Shown here: positions 22,056 through 32,858 of the stretch, one piece after another
Position numbering within the stretch: position 1 is the first letter of the stretch
How the letters are laid out: every line of letters begins with the position of its first letter
Assembly (NCBI GenBank): GCA_025175895.1
Contig: CM045990.1
Location: 42,342,658-42,406,657, forward strand
Length of the DNA stretch: 64,000 nucleotides
Reading direction: 5' to 3'
Origin: Wurfbainia villosa
Taxonomy: Eukaryota; Streptophyta; Magnoliopsida; Zingiberales; Zingiberaceae
The notes under the pieces: generated by a model
Database searches by the model: none
What the model saw: the letters and a program-made list of their open reading frames with translations, nothing else
What the model was told of the DNA's origin: nothing
Translations under genes and position numbers: made by a program

Positions 22056-23627
22056 ATGGCTGGCTTCATCCATCCACCCAAATTCGAAGGAGACTTTCTA
22101 TGGTGGAGAAGAAAAATGGAGGTATACCTAGAAACCAATTTTGATTTTATGATTATTATAGAAAACGGTTTTGAAATGCCTAGGGAAAAGTACAACAAGC
22201 CAATTGAGAAGTCAAAATGGACCCAAGACCAAATCAAAGACTTCAAGAAAAATCTCAAGGTAATCAAGTTGATTAGTGATTTGTTACCTAACACTATTTG
22301 GTCTAGATTGGGTGATTATAGGGATGCAAGGGAATTATGGAATAAGGTAATGAAATTCCAAGAAAATTCTCAATCGGCACAAGTAGAGGAGAATGCCGAA
22401 GAAGAATCACCATCCACTTTTGAAGATGTGGATGACTTGGTGGAGACCTCCACCTCTAGCATTGAGGGGGAGGAAAGGGTTTCTACTCTGGAGAAAGATC
22501 AAGATGAAGCTTCTACCTCCGGAAGAAGTGAAGAGGCCTCCACCACCTCCCTAGGTAACTCAAGTGTTGTAATTTTAAATAAAAATCATATAATATGCTT
22601 TGAGTGTAGGGAGAAAGGGCACTACAAGAGTAAATGCCCTAAATTGGCTAAGAAGAAGGCATCGACACCAAAAGTCAACCCAAAGTCAAACGATGCCGGT
22701 GTTCCCAAAATCAAGAGCAAAGAACACATTGTGTGCTTCAAATGCAATCAAAAGGGACACTACCGAAGCCAATGCCCTAGGGGGAGGAAGAAAGGGCAAG
22801 AAGGTGCAATTCATGTAGGGGGAGCTCCTAAAGCTAACCCTAAGGTACATTTAGTTAATGCACCTTTAATTCCTAAAGTCAAAAAGCATGCTAAAAATTA
22901 TTTTTGTTCTCTTGCTATTATCAATGAAAAACATGCTAAGAGAAATAATAAGGTGTATTGTCTAGGTGCCAAGCATGTTCATATAACTAAGGACAAACCT
23001 AGGACTCAAAACACTAGATCTATTTTACCTAGGGAGTCAATTTGGAGAATTGAAGAAAACTTGGGTGTTAATCCCAAGAAATCTAGGCATATGCCTAAAA
23101 AGAAAAACATTTCCCAAAAGATAAATGAAAATTCAAAATTGGGAAAATTAGAGTTAGAAAACCAAGCCTTGAGGTCAAGGCTAGAAAAATTGGAGAAGAC
23201 CCTAGCAATAATATCAAACTCGGTTAAGGGATCTAATGTACAAAAGTCAAGACCTAGAAAACAAGAAATGTCTAAGGGCAAGAAGGGTTTGGGTCACAAA
23301 CCTATGTCCTACCATAATGTTCCATTTGATTATGGAACTATTTCTAGGTCTAGAAAAACCAAGGCTAATAGGGAAGCTATCCCTAAGACTAGCCATGGTA
23401 TTTGCTTAGTGGCTAAGGACTTAAGAAAAACCAAGAAGGCCACTAGGAAGGTCAATGGAGGAGTCACCTCTAGAGTTGACCTAGGAAAGACCCAAAAGAC
23501 TATGACTTCAAAGCCTAAAAGGGTCATTAGAAAGGTATCTAGGGAAGTTATCCCTAGGGAATACCTTGTTAACCCAAGGAGCTCCAATAGGTATTGGGTT
23601 CCTAAAAGCGTGATTGATTCACGCTAG
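22056..23627 (+). CDS. Element A Gag (capsid/nucleocapsid), 523 aa, intact
   Basis: A single open frame, start MAGFIHPPKFEGDFLWW 44 bp after the primer site. Domains: copia gag-polypeptide/UBN2-like capsid (about 1-110; K-W-T-Q-D-Q, S-R-L-G-D-Y, L-W-N-K-V), an acidic low-complexity stretch (about 110-170), CCHC knuckles with first Cys at residues 181 and 227, a basic region, and a coiled-coil near 365-390 (L-E-L-E-N-Q-A-L-R-S-R-L-E-K-L-E). The tail is basic and ends NRYWVPKSVIDSR. In complete SIRE-like elements this tail precedes the protease; here the frame simply stops and non-coding DNA follows. Absence of stops in 1.57 kb suggests recent amplification or selection on Gag. Confidence 0.93.
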   Translation: MAGFIHPPKFEGDFLWWRRKMEVYLETNFDFMIIIENGFEMPREKYNKPIEKSKWTQDQIKDFKKNLKVIKLISDLLPNTIWSRLGDYRDARELWNKVMKFQENSQSAQVEENAEEESPSTFEDVDDLVETSTSSIEGEERVSTLEKDQDEASTSGRSEEASTTSLGNSSVVILNKNHIICFECREKGHYKSKCPKLAKKKASTPKVNPKSNDAGVPKIKSKEHIVCFKCNQKGHYRSQCPRGRKKGQEGAIHVGGAPKANPKVHLVNAPLIPKVKKHAKNYFCSLAIINEKHAKRNNKVYCLGAKHVHITKDKPRTQNTRSILPRESIWRIEENLGVNPKKSRHMPKKKNISQKINENSKLGKLELENQALRSRLEKLEKTLAIISNSVKGSNVQKSRPRKQEMSKGKKGLGHKPMSYHNVPFDYGTISRSRKTKANREAIPKTSHGICLVAKDLRKTKKATRKVNGGVTSRVDLGKTQKTMTSKPKRVIRKVSREVIPREYLVNPRSSNRYWVPKSVIDSR

Positions 23628-25183
23628 ATGGGTTAGGGTGTGTCAACCCTAAATGGATGGGTAGTTAACCTAACCATAGTAGAGTTGACACATTAGGATG
23701 TGCCAATGTGTTTGAGAAGTCTAAAAATGATTAAATTGGCACAATTAGGTCTTAGAGGTATTGGTGTGCCATTTTGGGTTTTTGGCACATTAGGGAAATG
23801 AATGGCATTAAGGCAAAATGATTTTAATTCCTAGAAATGGCAAATCAATTTTAACACTTAGGTATTCTATACCTTAGTATATCTTACTTGACATGCTTTA
23901 TTTGCCTTGCCATGTCATGACATCATTTTCATTTTCATCTATAAAAATGTCATGATCATGTTTAGATTTATGTTTAGATATCATGTATGCTTAAGTTTCA
24001 TTCACATGCCATGACATCATGATATTGGCATATGTTTTTATCTATATCATATCTATGCCATAATCATATCATACATGAATTAAAATGTAGTTAATGACTA
24101 TGACATAATTTGAAAGGAATCAAATAATATTGCCTTAGAAATATGCATGAGAACATAAAGACAACAAAACCCACATCTCACTAAAAACTTGACTTGTATA
24201 TGTTTTACACATCTAGATATTGGTGAGATGTTTAGGAAAAAGAAATTAAAGGTTTGAAAAACATTTTGAAAAACCTTGGTGAAGCCTATCTTTTGATAGC
24301 TATCACCATTGAATGGGATGATACAAAGATGACTCTTTATTGAAGCTTTTCTTAAATTTTGAACTTTGTATCAATCTCCTAATTTAATGGGTAAAATAAA
24401 TTTCCAACATTTTTCACCCATAGTGTTTAGGATAAGTATTATACATATGAATTTTCAAGATTTTTAAAATTACGTATATTTACTTATGGATTGCAGAATG
24501 CGATTATCGTCGACTACCTGTAAATGGAAGTCGATCGATGGTAAGTCGATCATTGGTATCCGCGGCGAGTCGATTGGCACAGGCTGATTTCGGGTAAACT
24601 TGATAGTTAGGCCCATGTTTAGCCATGTTTTGGTCCCCTAACCACTCCTAACCCTAGGATATGCTTGGGAGAGCATTATAGAGGGTGGAAATCCATTGGA
24701 TATGGATTAGGAGTTGGGTTGAGGGTGAGTATCAATTTTAAGGTGGAAGAGAGTTCATTGTTGAACTTTGCCTTAATTTTGATTTGGTTAATGTTCCTAT
24801 TGGCTTAGGGACTCTCCAAGGACATTGTTGGTGCAATGGTCAAGGGGGAGCAAGCCTCTAGGGGGAGGTATCCATCATGGGAAGATGAATGTGTATTTCC
24901 TCATGGGAGGAAAATTGGGTTGCCTCTCTTTAAGTGATATGGGATCACTAGAAAGATTGTAGGCATGTGTTCCTCCAAGGGAGAGATTGTAAGATCTTAT
25001 TGGGATATGAGACATTCATACCCTTGGGGAGGACCTTTTTGATGTAATGTCAAAAAGGGGGAGAAGTTACCAAGTTACTAATTAGGGTTCGTTGGAATTC
25101 TCATTGGGATATGAGAATTGCCAATATGGGAGAATTGGTAGACTTGAGATGGTAGTTTTGTCAATCATCAAAAAGGGGAAGAT
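23628..25183 (+). other. Element A 3' non-coding region and polypurine tract
   Basis: No gene. Short direct repeats such as CATGTCATGACATCAT occur near 23,900-24,060. An altered palindrome cluster lies at about 24,495-24,600, with several AAGGGGGAG-like purine runs (24,842, 25,055). The tract AAAAAGGGGAAGAT ends at the LTR edge. Aligns inverted with 16,339-17,887 of B. Confidence 0.75.
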
Positions 25184-26676
25184 TGTTGGTGCAATCGGCC
25201 CAGGTTGACTCGAGTTTGGCTCGAGCAGTACCTTGATAGTATTTTGATGATAGACAAAACTCATGACATGGGATTGTCATGGGAAAGTCCAACATGGGGT
25301 TGGCATGGAAAATCCAAGCATGGAGCTTGGTGTGGAAGTCCAAGGGGGAAGCCTTGGTATGGGAAAGTCCAAAGCATTGCGAAGCCGTGCGCTTGGTGCT
25401 TGGCATGGGAAATCCAAAGCATTGCGAAGACGTGCGCTTGGTGCTTGGTGAGAAATGCATTGCGAAGCCGTGCGCTTGGTGCATTTGGGAAGTCTTGAGA
25501 ACTTGGCATGTTCACTAGGCTCGGGTCCTTGAGTCGGTGAAGGATGACATTGTGAAGCCGTGCGCTTGGTGCATCCGAGGGACTGCCGGACGGGGAGCGA
25601 ATGGAGTGAGCCCAAAGGGAAGCATACTTCTAGGGCATAAGACGCGAAGGATGGCGTTGCGAAGCCGTACGCTTGGCACATCCGAGGGACGTAGGCCGAG
25701 GGAAGAGAGCTTCGGTGGGGAACTCCATGTGGGATAAGGTGGACTTGGCCAAGTGGCTAAGACTGAGTGTCGGAGGCTCAAACATCGTTATGTTCAAGGT
25801 TTTAGCTGACATCAGTCGACTGGCATAGGTGCCAGTCGACTGCTCTAGGTCGTATGGGTTTGACCAGTGTTCGACTAAACCAAGTATGGCTGATCAGTCG
25901 ACTGCCGAGGGAGGGCAGTCGATAGTTGGGAGGATCAGTCGACTACCGAGGGATAGTAGTCGACTGATGACACTGTGCACGGGCACAGAATGGAGTCGAG
26001 CTCGCCAGCACTCGACTGATGGATGATCAGTCGACGGATGGGTGCCATCAGTCGACTGATGTGTGATCCGTTGGAACTTAACCAACGTGGATCTGGCCGT
26101 TGTGAGACAATGGCTACGAGACCAGTCGACTGATGGTCACAATCAGTCGACTGATGGGCGCAAAAATAGCTTGATGCAGGTTATAAAAGGAGCACGAGTT
26201 GGAGGATTTCGCCAAGGCTTTTTGGGTGACTTTGAAGGGGAATTGCTGTTGCATTCCAGACCTTCAAGAGCAAGCAAAAGCAAGCAACAAGAAAGCGATC
26301 AAAGCAATTGTGTAAAAGTTCTCTTTTGTATTGTTTTTGTATTTCTTGTTGTATTTCATATTACTTGTTGTAATAACTTGTGAGAGGTTTCTCCACCTCC
26401 GACGTGTAGTCGAGAAGGAGTTTAGTTAGTGTCGTGCGCATAACTAGAGCTTGAGGAGCTCGCCCGTGGAGTAGGAACCATTCGGTTCCGAACCACGTAT
26501 ATCGTGTGTGTTTGTGTGTGCTTATTTGTTGTTAGTATTATTATTGTTATTTCTATTGTTATTCCGCTGCGCTAACGACAATCGTAGACAAGCAACGCAA
26601 CGAGAACGAGCAAAATACGACATACATCGTAAGAGGGCTATTCACCCCCTCTAGCCGGCCAATCGATCTCCCAACA
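25184..26676 (+). repeat. Element A 3' LTR
   Basis: Starts TGTTGGTGCAATCGG and ends TCTCCCAACA, followed by AACGC. It carries an expanded run of the GCGAAGCCGTGCGCTTGG unit (25,370-25,490, further copies at 25,550 and 25,660), about ten CAGTCGACTG-type palindromes (25,811-26,155) and TATAAAAGG (26,182-26,190). Confidence 0.95.
25805..26190 (+). promoter_or_regulatory. Element A LTR promoter: CAGTCGACTG palindrome array plus TATA box
   Basis: About ten copies of the 10-bp palindrome CAGTCGACTG, several extended to ATCAGTCGACTGAT, lie within about 340 bp. The last is about 30 bp upstream of TATAAAAGG. The same array-then-TATA order is seen in D (34,253-34,481), E (53,725-54,093), C (33,565-39,349 across the D insertion), and in both solo LTRs on the minus strand. 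Array position suggests binding sites for a dimeric factor; no factor is identified. Confidence 0.6.
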
Positions 26677-27448
26677 AACGCGACCTCAAATCTTATGACG
26701 AGAACCGTCGAGGACTCGAAGCACACACTTGCACTCAATGCTCGCAAGTGCATGGATGTCGTCAAGTAATAAATAGATTATCAATCCCACAGACTAAGAT
26801 TCGAGTACCGATTGTTCAGTGGACATTGTTGTTCAGAGTTAAGTTCTAATGGGTTGTGGTCGTGAGGTTGATGGTGGTCCTAACTCAAGTATGGTGTCAC
26901 ATGGAGGAAGTGAAGGCCGATTCGAGGTTCAAAAAGGGAAAGGGTATGATGTCTCTTCCACATGACCATAATTAGAGAACTAGTCAACATTTAATTGATA
27001 GTATGTCATCCTAGCCGTCGTGCCTCCTCCTTAGGGTTTGGGCGTGACTTTCCTTTTATACACTTGAAGTCGACGCTTCCCGAAGCCACGAAAGAACCCT
27101 AGTTGCGTCAAAATAATCCAGCGCCACACTGCCATGTGGATTCACATGGGCAGGCCGTGTGTGGTGCTGGGTAGCCAAATCTATGGTTTTGACACGACCG
27201 TGTGGATTCACACGGCTAGGTTGTGTCACCTTCCGTTCCACCTGCCAAATGTCTTCCTTTTGCTCCAAAAACATGTCATTTTCCATGTAAAATGTTGTCT
27301 TGCACACAAAAGTACAACGAGCAGATCTTCGAACCAGAAAATAGAGAATGCATGTAAAACAAAGTGAAATATGCATGAAACAAGTATGAAATATAACAAG
27401 ATATGAGCAAAAACTACTCCTAAAACCCTATATATTTTGCTGACATCA
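26677..27448 (-). repeat. Gypsy-2 5' LTR, main part (last 16 bp at 14,784-14,799)
   Basis: Minus-strand LTR start TGATGTCAGCAAAATATATA at 27,448. It contains CACACGG/CCGTGTG inverted repeats (27,125-27,235) and TATAAAAGG in minus sense (27,052-27,060). Relative to the gypsy-1 LTR a segment of several hundred bases is missing, and about 60 bp (26,938-26,998) are inverted. Element A is inserted downstream of the TATA box, so this promoter would read through A and then B. Confidence 0.8.
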
Positions 27449-28356
27449 GGGACTCCATAGGAGATGAGAGTTGAGAAATTATAACCTAGGAAGGGGTAGC
27501 TCAAGTTAGGTAAACTTGGCCAAATGGCTAAGATCAAGTGTCGTATGCTCAAACAACTTGTTGTTTGATGTTTTATCCGACAACAGTCGACTGATATAGA
27601 TATCTATCGACTGGTCCAAGTCGATTGTTAATTGACTGGTGTTCGGCTAGGGTTTGTGGCCTATTAGTTTGGTATCAAGGGTTGTGATCAATGAGTCCTC
27701 ATCGATCGACTTCATAAGTAGAGCCTTGAGCACATAACCTCCGTGGTGTGATCGATCGGCTATGTAGGCACTAGTCAACTGCCAATTACGGAAGTCGACT
27801 GCCCAGTGTGTTGTTGGATGATGATGACCACGAATTAGGCTTGGTCAAAAGTCATTGGAGGCGGTACATTACAATGATAGTCTACTGATGGCATGCAACA
27901 GTTGACTGCTGCATGCCCAACAGGAAGAAAGCTCTCTTCTCTATAAAAAGAGGGCTTGGGAGGCATGGAGAGGTTAATGCTTACACTCCTATTCATACTC
28001 TAAGTGCTCCCACGTCTTCCAAGTGTTTCTACTCCCTTCTTCTCTATTTCTACTCTAATTATCTTGTGAGAAGAGGAGTTGGTGTAAAGAGGTTTATCTC
28101 CACCTTGTTTGAGCTAAAGGAGAAGTTTTTGTGGATTGGTTGAGGGACTAATCCGCTTAACGAATTGTCCGTGGATTAGTGGCAAGGGTCGTGAACCACG
28201 TTACATCATTGTGTTTGCATTGCTCTTTCTCTTTACTTTTGTTTAGCTTCAATTGTTTTTGTTTTATCATTATTCCTCTGCGCTAACAATCATCTAGACA
28301 TCAAGAATGAACAAGTTCCATCGAGCATCAACTAGGCTATTCAACCCCCCTTCTAA
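27449..28356 (+). repeat. Element C1 5' LTR fragment
   Basis: Aligns with about 33,385-33,845 and 39,219-39,745 of C3 and with 42,763-43,906. It has CAGTCGACTG-like sites (27,580, 27,780, 27,895, many with one change) and TATAAAAAG (27,942-27,950). The terminal CAGGCCATGATCTCCCAACA and the TGGTATCAG primer core are missing at 28,345-28,360, fitting a small deletion over the LTR/leader junction. Confidence 0.82.
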
Positions 28357-28407
28357 TTGAGCGAGGAGCTTGTCAACGGACTCACTGCCGTAACAAACAA
28401 ATCTACA

Positions 28408-30052
28408 ATGGTCGGCATGAACATCCATCCACCGAAGTTTGAAGGTGATTTCTCTTGGTGGAAGAAAAGGATGGAGATAATTTTCGAAACCGACTTTGAT
28501 ATCATGTTAATTATGGAAAATGGTTTTGAGTTGCCTAGGGATGAAGAGAATTAGCCATTAGAGAAATCAAGATGGACAAAGAAACAAAAGGAGGAGCACC
28601 TAATGAATTCAAAGGCAAAGCACTATCTCTTCAATGTTCTTCCGCAACAAGAAATTAACTGAATTGGAGAGTGCTCAAGTGCTAAGGAGATGTGGGAGAA
28701 GCTAATTGAGCTTCATGAGGGCACATCCGAAGCAAACTAGCACGAAGAGACCTTCTTTGATCACAACTCAACAACATAAAATTGGACAAAAGAGAAAAGG
28801 TACTATCATTGCATTCTAGGTTCAAAGAGATTATTAATGGTTTGTCTAGTGTAGGGGAGAAGCTTTCAAATTGGGATATGATCATGAAGGCCATTGACGC
28901 ATTTCCTCGATCATCTAAATGGAGCTCCATGGTGGATTCCTTCTACATCTCAAGGAATCTAGAGGTTAGTACTTTAGAAGAATTCTTTTCAACCATGGAA
29001 CTTCACGAAACTCGCCTTGAAGGAATAGTTGAAGAACCAAGCACTAAATCAAGGGGAGTAGCACTAGTAGCAAACAAAGGGAAGAAGAAGGAGACCACAC
29101 CCTCTTCATTGGATGATGACTCTCATTCTTCTATGGACACTGATGAAGGGACGTATATGGTAAGAAAGGTAAGATATGCCTTAAAAAATTTTAAATTTAA
29201 CAAATCTAATGATAGGAGAAGACCAAGGAAGATCATATGCTATAATTGCTAAGGAGAAGGACACATGAGGGATAAGTATCCCCTATTAAACAAGAAGAAG
29301 GAATAAAGGAAGAAGAATGACAAGAAGAAAGAAGGGAAGAAGAAAGAAGAAAAGAAGTCAAAGGAGAAGGAAGGGAAGTCAAAATCACGAAATCTAAAAG
29401 CTACATGGGACGACTCATCTTCATCGGAGGAAGAAGAAGCCGTCTCACATTTTGCACTCATGGGAGTAGAAGATGTTGCCTCCACCTCATCCAAACAAGA
29501 AGAAGGAAGCTCAAGTGAGGAGGGGAGCTCAAGTGTAGGGGGAGCATCATCATTGGACTCGAAAGGAGATTGGGTAAGTGAGGTAAGAAATCTCCCTACT
29601 CAAGATATTGTTCATATGATTTCAAGTTTGACTCGGGATTTATTTAGGACTAAAAAGAAAAATAAATGCATGCAAAATGAAATTAGAAATCTAGAAGAAA
29701 AACTTAAAAATGCATGTTCACATGATGATGATGTTTTTTCTAGTTTAAATGATACATGCTTAGAGGAAAATAAGATTTTAAGGGAAAAGGTAGAATACCT
29801 TACTAAGGCCCTTGAAAAATTTACTATAAGCTCAAATACTTTGAACATGATCATTGGGAGCCAAAGGGCAAGCTTTAACAAAAAGGGCTTAGGATATAAA
29901 GGATCTAAGAATGAAAAGGCATACCATTGTCTAATTACAAGGGGCAATCAAAGACTACAATGGTAGCTAGAAAATAGATCCCTAAGGAATACTTGGTGAA
30001 CCCTATTGGAAAGAACTTATATTGGGTTCCCATGTCAATCCTTAAATGTTAG
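28408..30052 (+). pseudogene. Element C1 gag, broken
   Basis: Begins MVGMNIHPPKFEGDFSWWKKRMEI and ends in a Y-W-V-P-M-S tail. The capsid (UBN2-like) domain spans about 28,414-29,060 with L-W/M-W-E-K-L-I-E-L-H-E-G-T and F-P-R-S-S-K-W. The nucleocapsid knuckle reads CYNC, stop, GEGHMRDKYP (29,240-29,280), with the last Cys replaced. A Lys-rich run follows, then a Ser/Glu-rich acidic stretch, a coiled-coil (29,650-29,850) and the G-S-Q-R-A-S-F-N-K-K-G-L-G-Y motif typical of SIRE-type Gag ends. Stops occur near 28,552, 28,660, 28,738 and 29,250, with at least one frame change before 28,782. Function lost. Confidence 0.85.
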
Positions 30053-32125
30053 AAAAACCTAGGATAGTCAACCATATTTGAAATTATTTAATATCCTTCT
30101 AATGGTTGACTTATAATGATAATGGGTGGTACTTGATTTATGATCATGATGGATAATACTTAACCTTGGTAGCATTGCATGAAATTTTTGGTTAAGTATA
30201 AATACCTTAGTTACATCTCACAATTCACTAGAAGGAGAACTTGATTGATAACATAGCAATGGGTGAGATGTTAGGTTGATACAAATGATTCACTAGTGCT
30301 TATGACATTTTTGATGAGTCATTAGATGTATCAGTACATAGCAATCATAGACCAACTTGTTGGATTGACAAGAACGCTAGAGGGGGGGGTGAATAGCGTG
30401 TGTAAATCCTTTCTTTTCGTTTGTTAAAATCAAAAGTAAGCACAGCGGAAGTAAAGAAAACACCACTTTATTTTTACTTGGTTCACAACCAAAAGGTTGC
30501 TACTCCAAGGCCCCGCGATCCTAGACCGCGTACGATGGGGAAATTCACTAAAAGTCTCCTCCTCGTTGGAGGTAGGAGACTGCGGTTATAAGAAAACACA
30601 AGATAGAGGAAGGAGCTACAAGCCTACCTCTCCTCTTTACAATGAAAAGCTCTAATATAAGAATAACAACAACTAAAAATAAAACAACCGACTTAGAAGA
30701 TGCGAGGTTCGGCGTGAAGTCGGCGTTATGATGGCGTAGTGTTGACGTTGAAGTTTAGTGTCGTTGGAGCACTTTGGGTGCAAGAATAGATGATCCAAAG
30801 AGGTGAAACCCCTCTTCTTTTATAGCCCTTCAAACCCTAGCTCGTTGAGATCCAGATCTGGGTCAAAGCTCCTCATCCCCCCAATTTTGGTGGAGCTTAT
30901 CTTCACTTTCTTCGAGCTGACCAGTTTGAATATCAGTTGACTGATGACCCTCAGCAGTCAACTGATGGTAGGATCAGTCGACTACCAATAGCCTTCACTC
31001 GACTGTTGGCTTGGTCACTCACCTACAACAAAGAGTTAGCACAGAAACACAAAGTAATGGAAATTACGACAGTTTCTTACTTTCCGATCTTGACCTAGTC
31101 CTTCTCCCAAAAATCTCAGTCGGATCGCCGCCTAAGTTTATCCCCATATGGAGGATACGACCTCACCATTACTCTTCACTTAGTGCTTACCTCTAGTCCT
31201 CCTGACCTGTCGCTTGGCTTCCGATCGACACCGAGGTTCTTCGACTCCAACGAGGTTCTCTTGGTGTCGCCCGACCACCACGATTTCTTGTCCCAAGATT
31301 CTCCGAGTGTCGCTCGACCTTGGGCTTAGCTTAAACACTTCTTGCACACTTAACACACCTCATGAGATAACAATAAGAGCTTAACTTTGAACCTTTGTCA
31401 TAATCAAAACCTAGGTTCGATTATCTAATGCCCCTACACCAACACAACTATGGGGAAAACAAATGTTTAATTCATGAACATCTTGCCCAAAGATCATAGT
31501 TGGATATTTTTAACGATTTAAAAATGTTGCATGCTTTCAAAAATGTGAGTTTATATTTTGAAACATTTTATGGAAAAACTAGGCTTCAAAGTCAATACAA
31601 CTTTAGAGACTTGTGAAACTTTTGAGTTTTTGCAAAATGTTTGAAAATTGAATGAATTTTCATTAAAAAAAATCATTTTTCCATGATAAAGGAAGTCATA
31701 AGAAATGTGTTCCCCAACTTTCATGATTTTTTGAATTTTCTTGATTTTTTAATGCATTTCTGAAGTTAGCTTCATAAATCAGAATTCAGAATTATCAGAT
31801 ACCAGTCGACTGATGGTTGATGTCAGTCGACTGCTACGTGAAAAAACTAATTTTTTGGTTTCCAAATCTGATTTTTGATATTTTTATTCTCTTAGAGAGT
31901 GATACCACATTGTATAACATATGTATGATGTTTTTGATGGTGCCAAAGGGGGAGAATTGTTAAGGTTTAAGTTAATCATGCTAGAGCATGTGTTAAAGGA
32001 AATTTTGCATGTGTTAAGGGGGAGTTTTGATATCCATGTTCGATTCTCATGCTTTACTTTCCTTAAGTGTTTTTAAATGATTTACCTAACTTAAACATAT
32101 TGCCACACATCAAAAAGGGAGAGAT
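30053..32125 (+). other. Element C1 3' non-coding region (contains solo LTR 30,358-31,444)
   Basis: No gene. Two CAGTCGACTG-type sites at about 31,803-31,835 lie in the internal region. Purine runs AAAGGGGGAGAAT (31,945) and TTAAGGGGGAGTTT (32,018) precede the final tract AAAAAGGGAGAGAT at the C2 LTR edge. Bases 31,957-32,125 are duplicated at 32,859-33,027. Confidence 0.7.
30358..31444 (-). repeat. Solo LTR 1 (D-related family)
   Basis: TG...CA edges (TGTTGGATTG / CACCAACA) with perfect target duplication CAACT at 30,353-30,357 and 31,445-31,449. On the minus strand its start (TGTTGGTGTAGGGGCA) resembles the element D LTR. It has palindromes at about 30,930-31,005 and a minus-sense TATA (plus CTTTTATA near 30,817). 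There is no internal region, so it is a solo LTR left by recombination between the two LTRs of one element. Confidence 0.93.
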
Positions 32126-32858
32126 TGTCAATTAGGGCAATCAACTCAAGTACGATCTTGGTTTTGATGTGTGTGGCAAAGGGTTTAAGTTAGGATGTTA
32201 TGTGTTTTGATGTGTGTGCTCAAGTTGTGCAGGACTTGGTGAATCACACATGGTTTACTTGAAGCATTTGCAAGTTCATCGTCTCATGGCTCATGTCCTT
32301 GAGTCAGTGAAGGATGGCACAAGGAAAAGCCATGAGCTTGGTGCATCTGAGGGACCACCGGACAAGGAGCAAATGGAGTGAAGCCAAAGGAAAAAAACTT
32401 CAGAGCAAGATGCGAAGGATGGCATGGGAAAAGTCACGAGCTTAGTGCATCCGAGGGACTTAGGATGGAGGAAGAAAGCTTCAGTGAGGGACTCCGTGGG
32501 AGATGAGAGTTAAGCGATTGTAACCCGGGACGGGGTAGCTCAAGTTAGGTGAACTTGGCCAAATGACTAAGATCAAGTGTCGGATGCTCAAACATGGTGT
32601 TTGAGGTTTAACCCGACGGTCGGATGCTCAAACAACTTGTTGTTTGAGGTTTTACCCGACAATAGTCGACTGATATAAATATCAATCAACTGGTCCAAGT
32701 CGACTGTTAGTTGACTGGTGTTCGGCTAGGGTTTGTGGCCTATCAGTTGATTGTCAAGGGTTGACAGTCAACTGGTTCACCATCAGTCGACTGCCAAGGA
32801 ATGGCAGTCGATTGCTATAAGTGGATGCAGACACAGAACCTCCCGTAGCTGATTGATC
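32126..32858 (+). repeat. C-family LTR fragment C2
   Basis: Starts TGTCAATTAGGGCAATCAAC after a purine tract and stops near 32,858 at the point equal to about 33,765 in C3. A second copy of the purine-tract region follows directly. This is part of a tandem duplication of element 3' end plus LTR. Confidence 0.8.

Larger units (their letters stand above)
14800..26676 (+). mobile_element. Element A: gag-only (TR-GAG-like) copia-type retrotransposon
   Basis: TG...CA LTRs, target duplication AACGC at 14,795-14,799 and 26,677-26,681. The 5' LTR is split by element B: 14,800-14,978, then 20,781-21,998. Internal parts are the primer site (21,999-22,012), an intact gag (22,056-23,627), about 1.55 kb of non-coding DNA, a purine tract, and the 3' LTR (25,184-26,676). 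No protease, integrase, RT or RNase H frame exists. Without B the element is about 6.1 kb. LTR ends, the tRNA-Met primer site and the gag type place it with SIRE/Maximus-like copia elements. It resembles elements described as TR-GAG (terminal repeats plus gag only). Confidence 0.93.
13587..27448 (-). mobile_element. Gypsy-2: truncated gypsy copy, interrupted by elements A and B
   Basis: Minus-strand order: LTR 27,448-26,677 continuing at 14,799-14,784 (split by element A with duplication AACGC), primer site 14,783-14,760, leader, gag to 13,587, then the gypsy-1 LTR. It therefore forms LTR-gag-LTR-gag with gypsy-1, an arrangement expected from recombination between copies or from insertion of one copy in another. 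Its LTR start (27,448) abuts sequence of a C-family LTR, suggesting the whole gypsy block sits in the 5' LTR of C1. The matching left junction would lie outside the window. Confidence 0.75.

Noticed and set aside
25811..26155. Regular short repeats that could resemble a CRISPR array
   Set aside because: Units are 10-14-bp palindromes with irregular spacing inside a plant LTR. There are no spacers of constant length and no cas genes.
29249..29494. Antisense Phe/Ser-rich frame
   Set aside because: Complement of the Lys/Glu-rich part of C1 gag.
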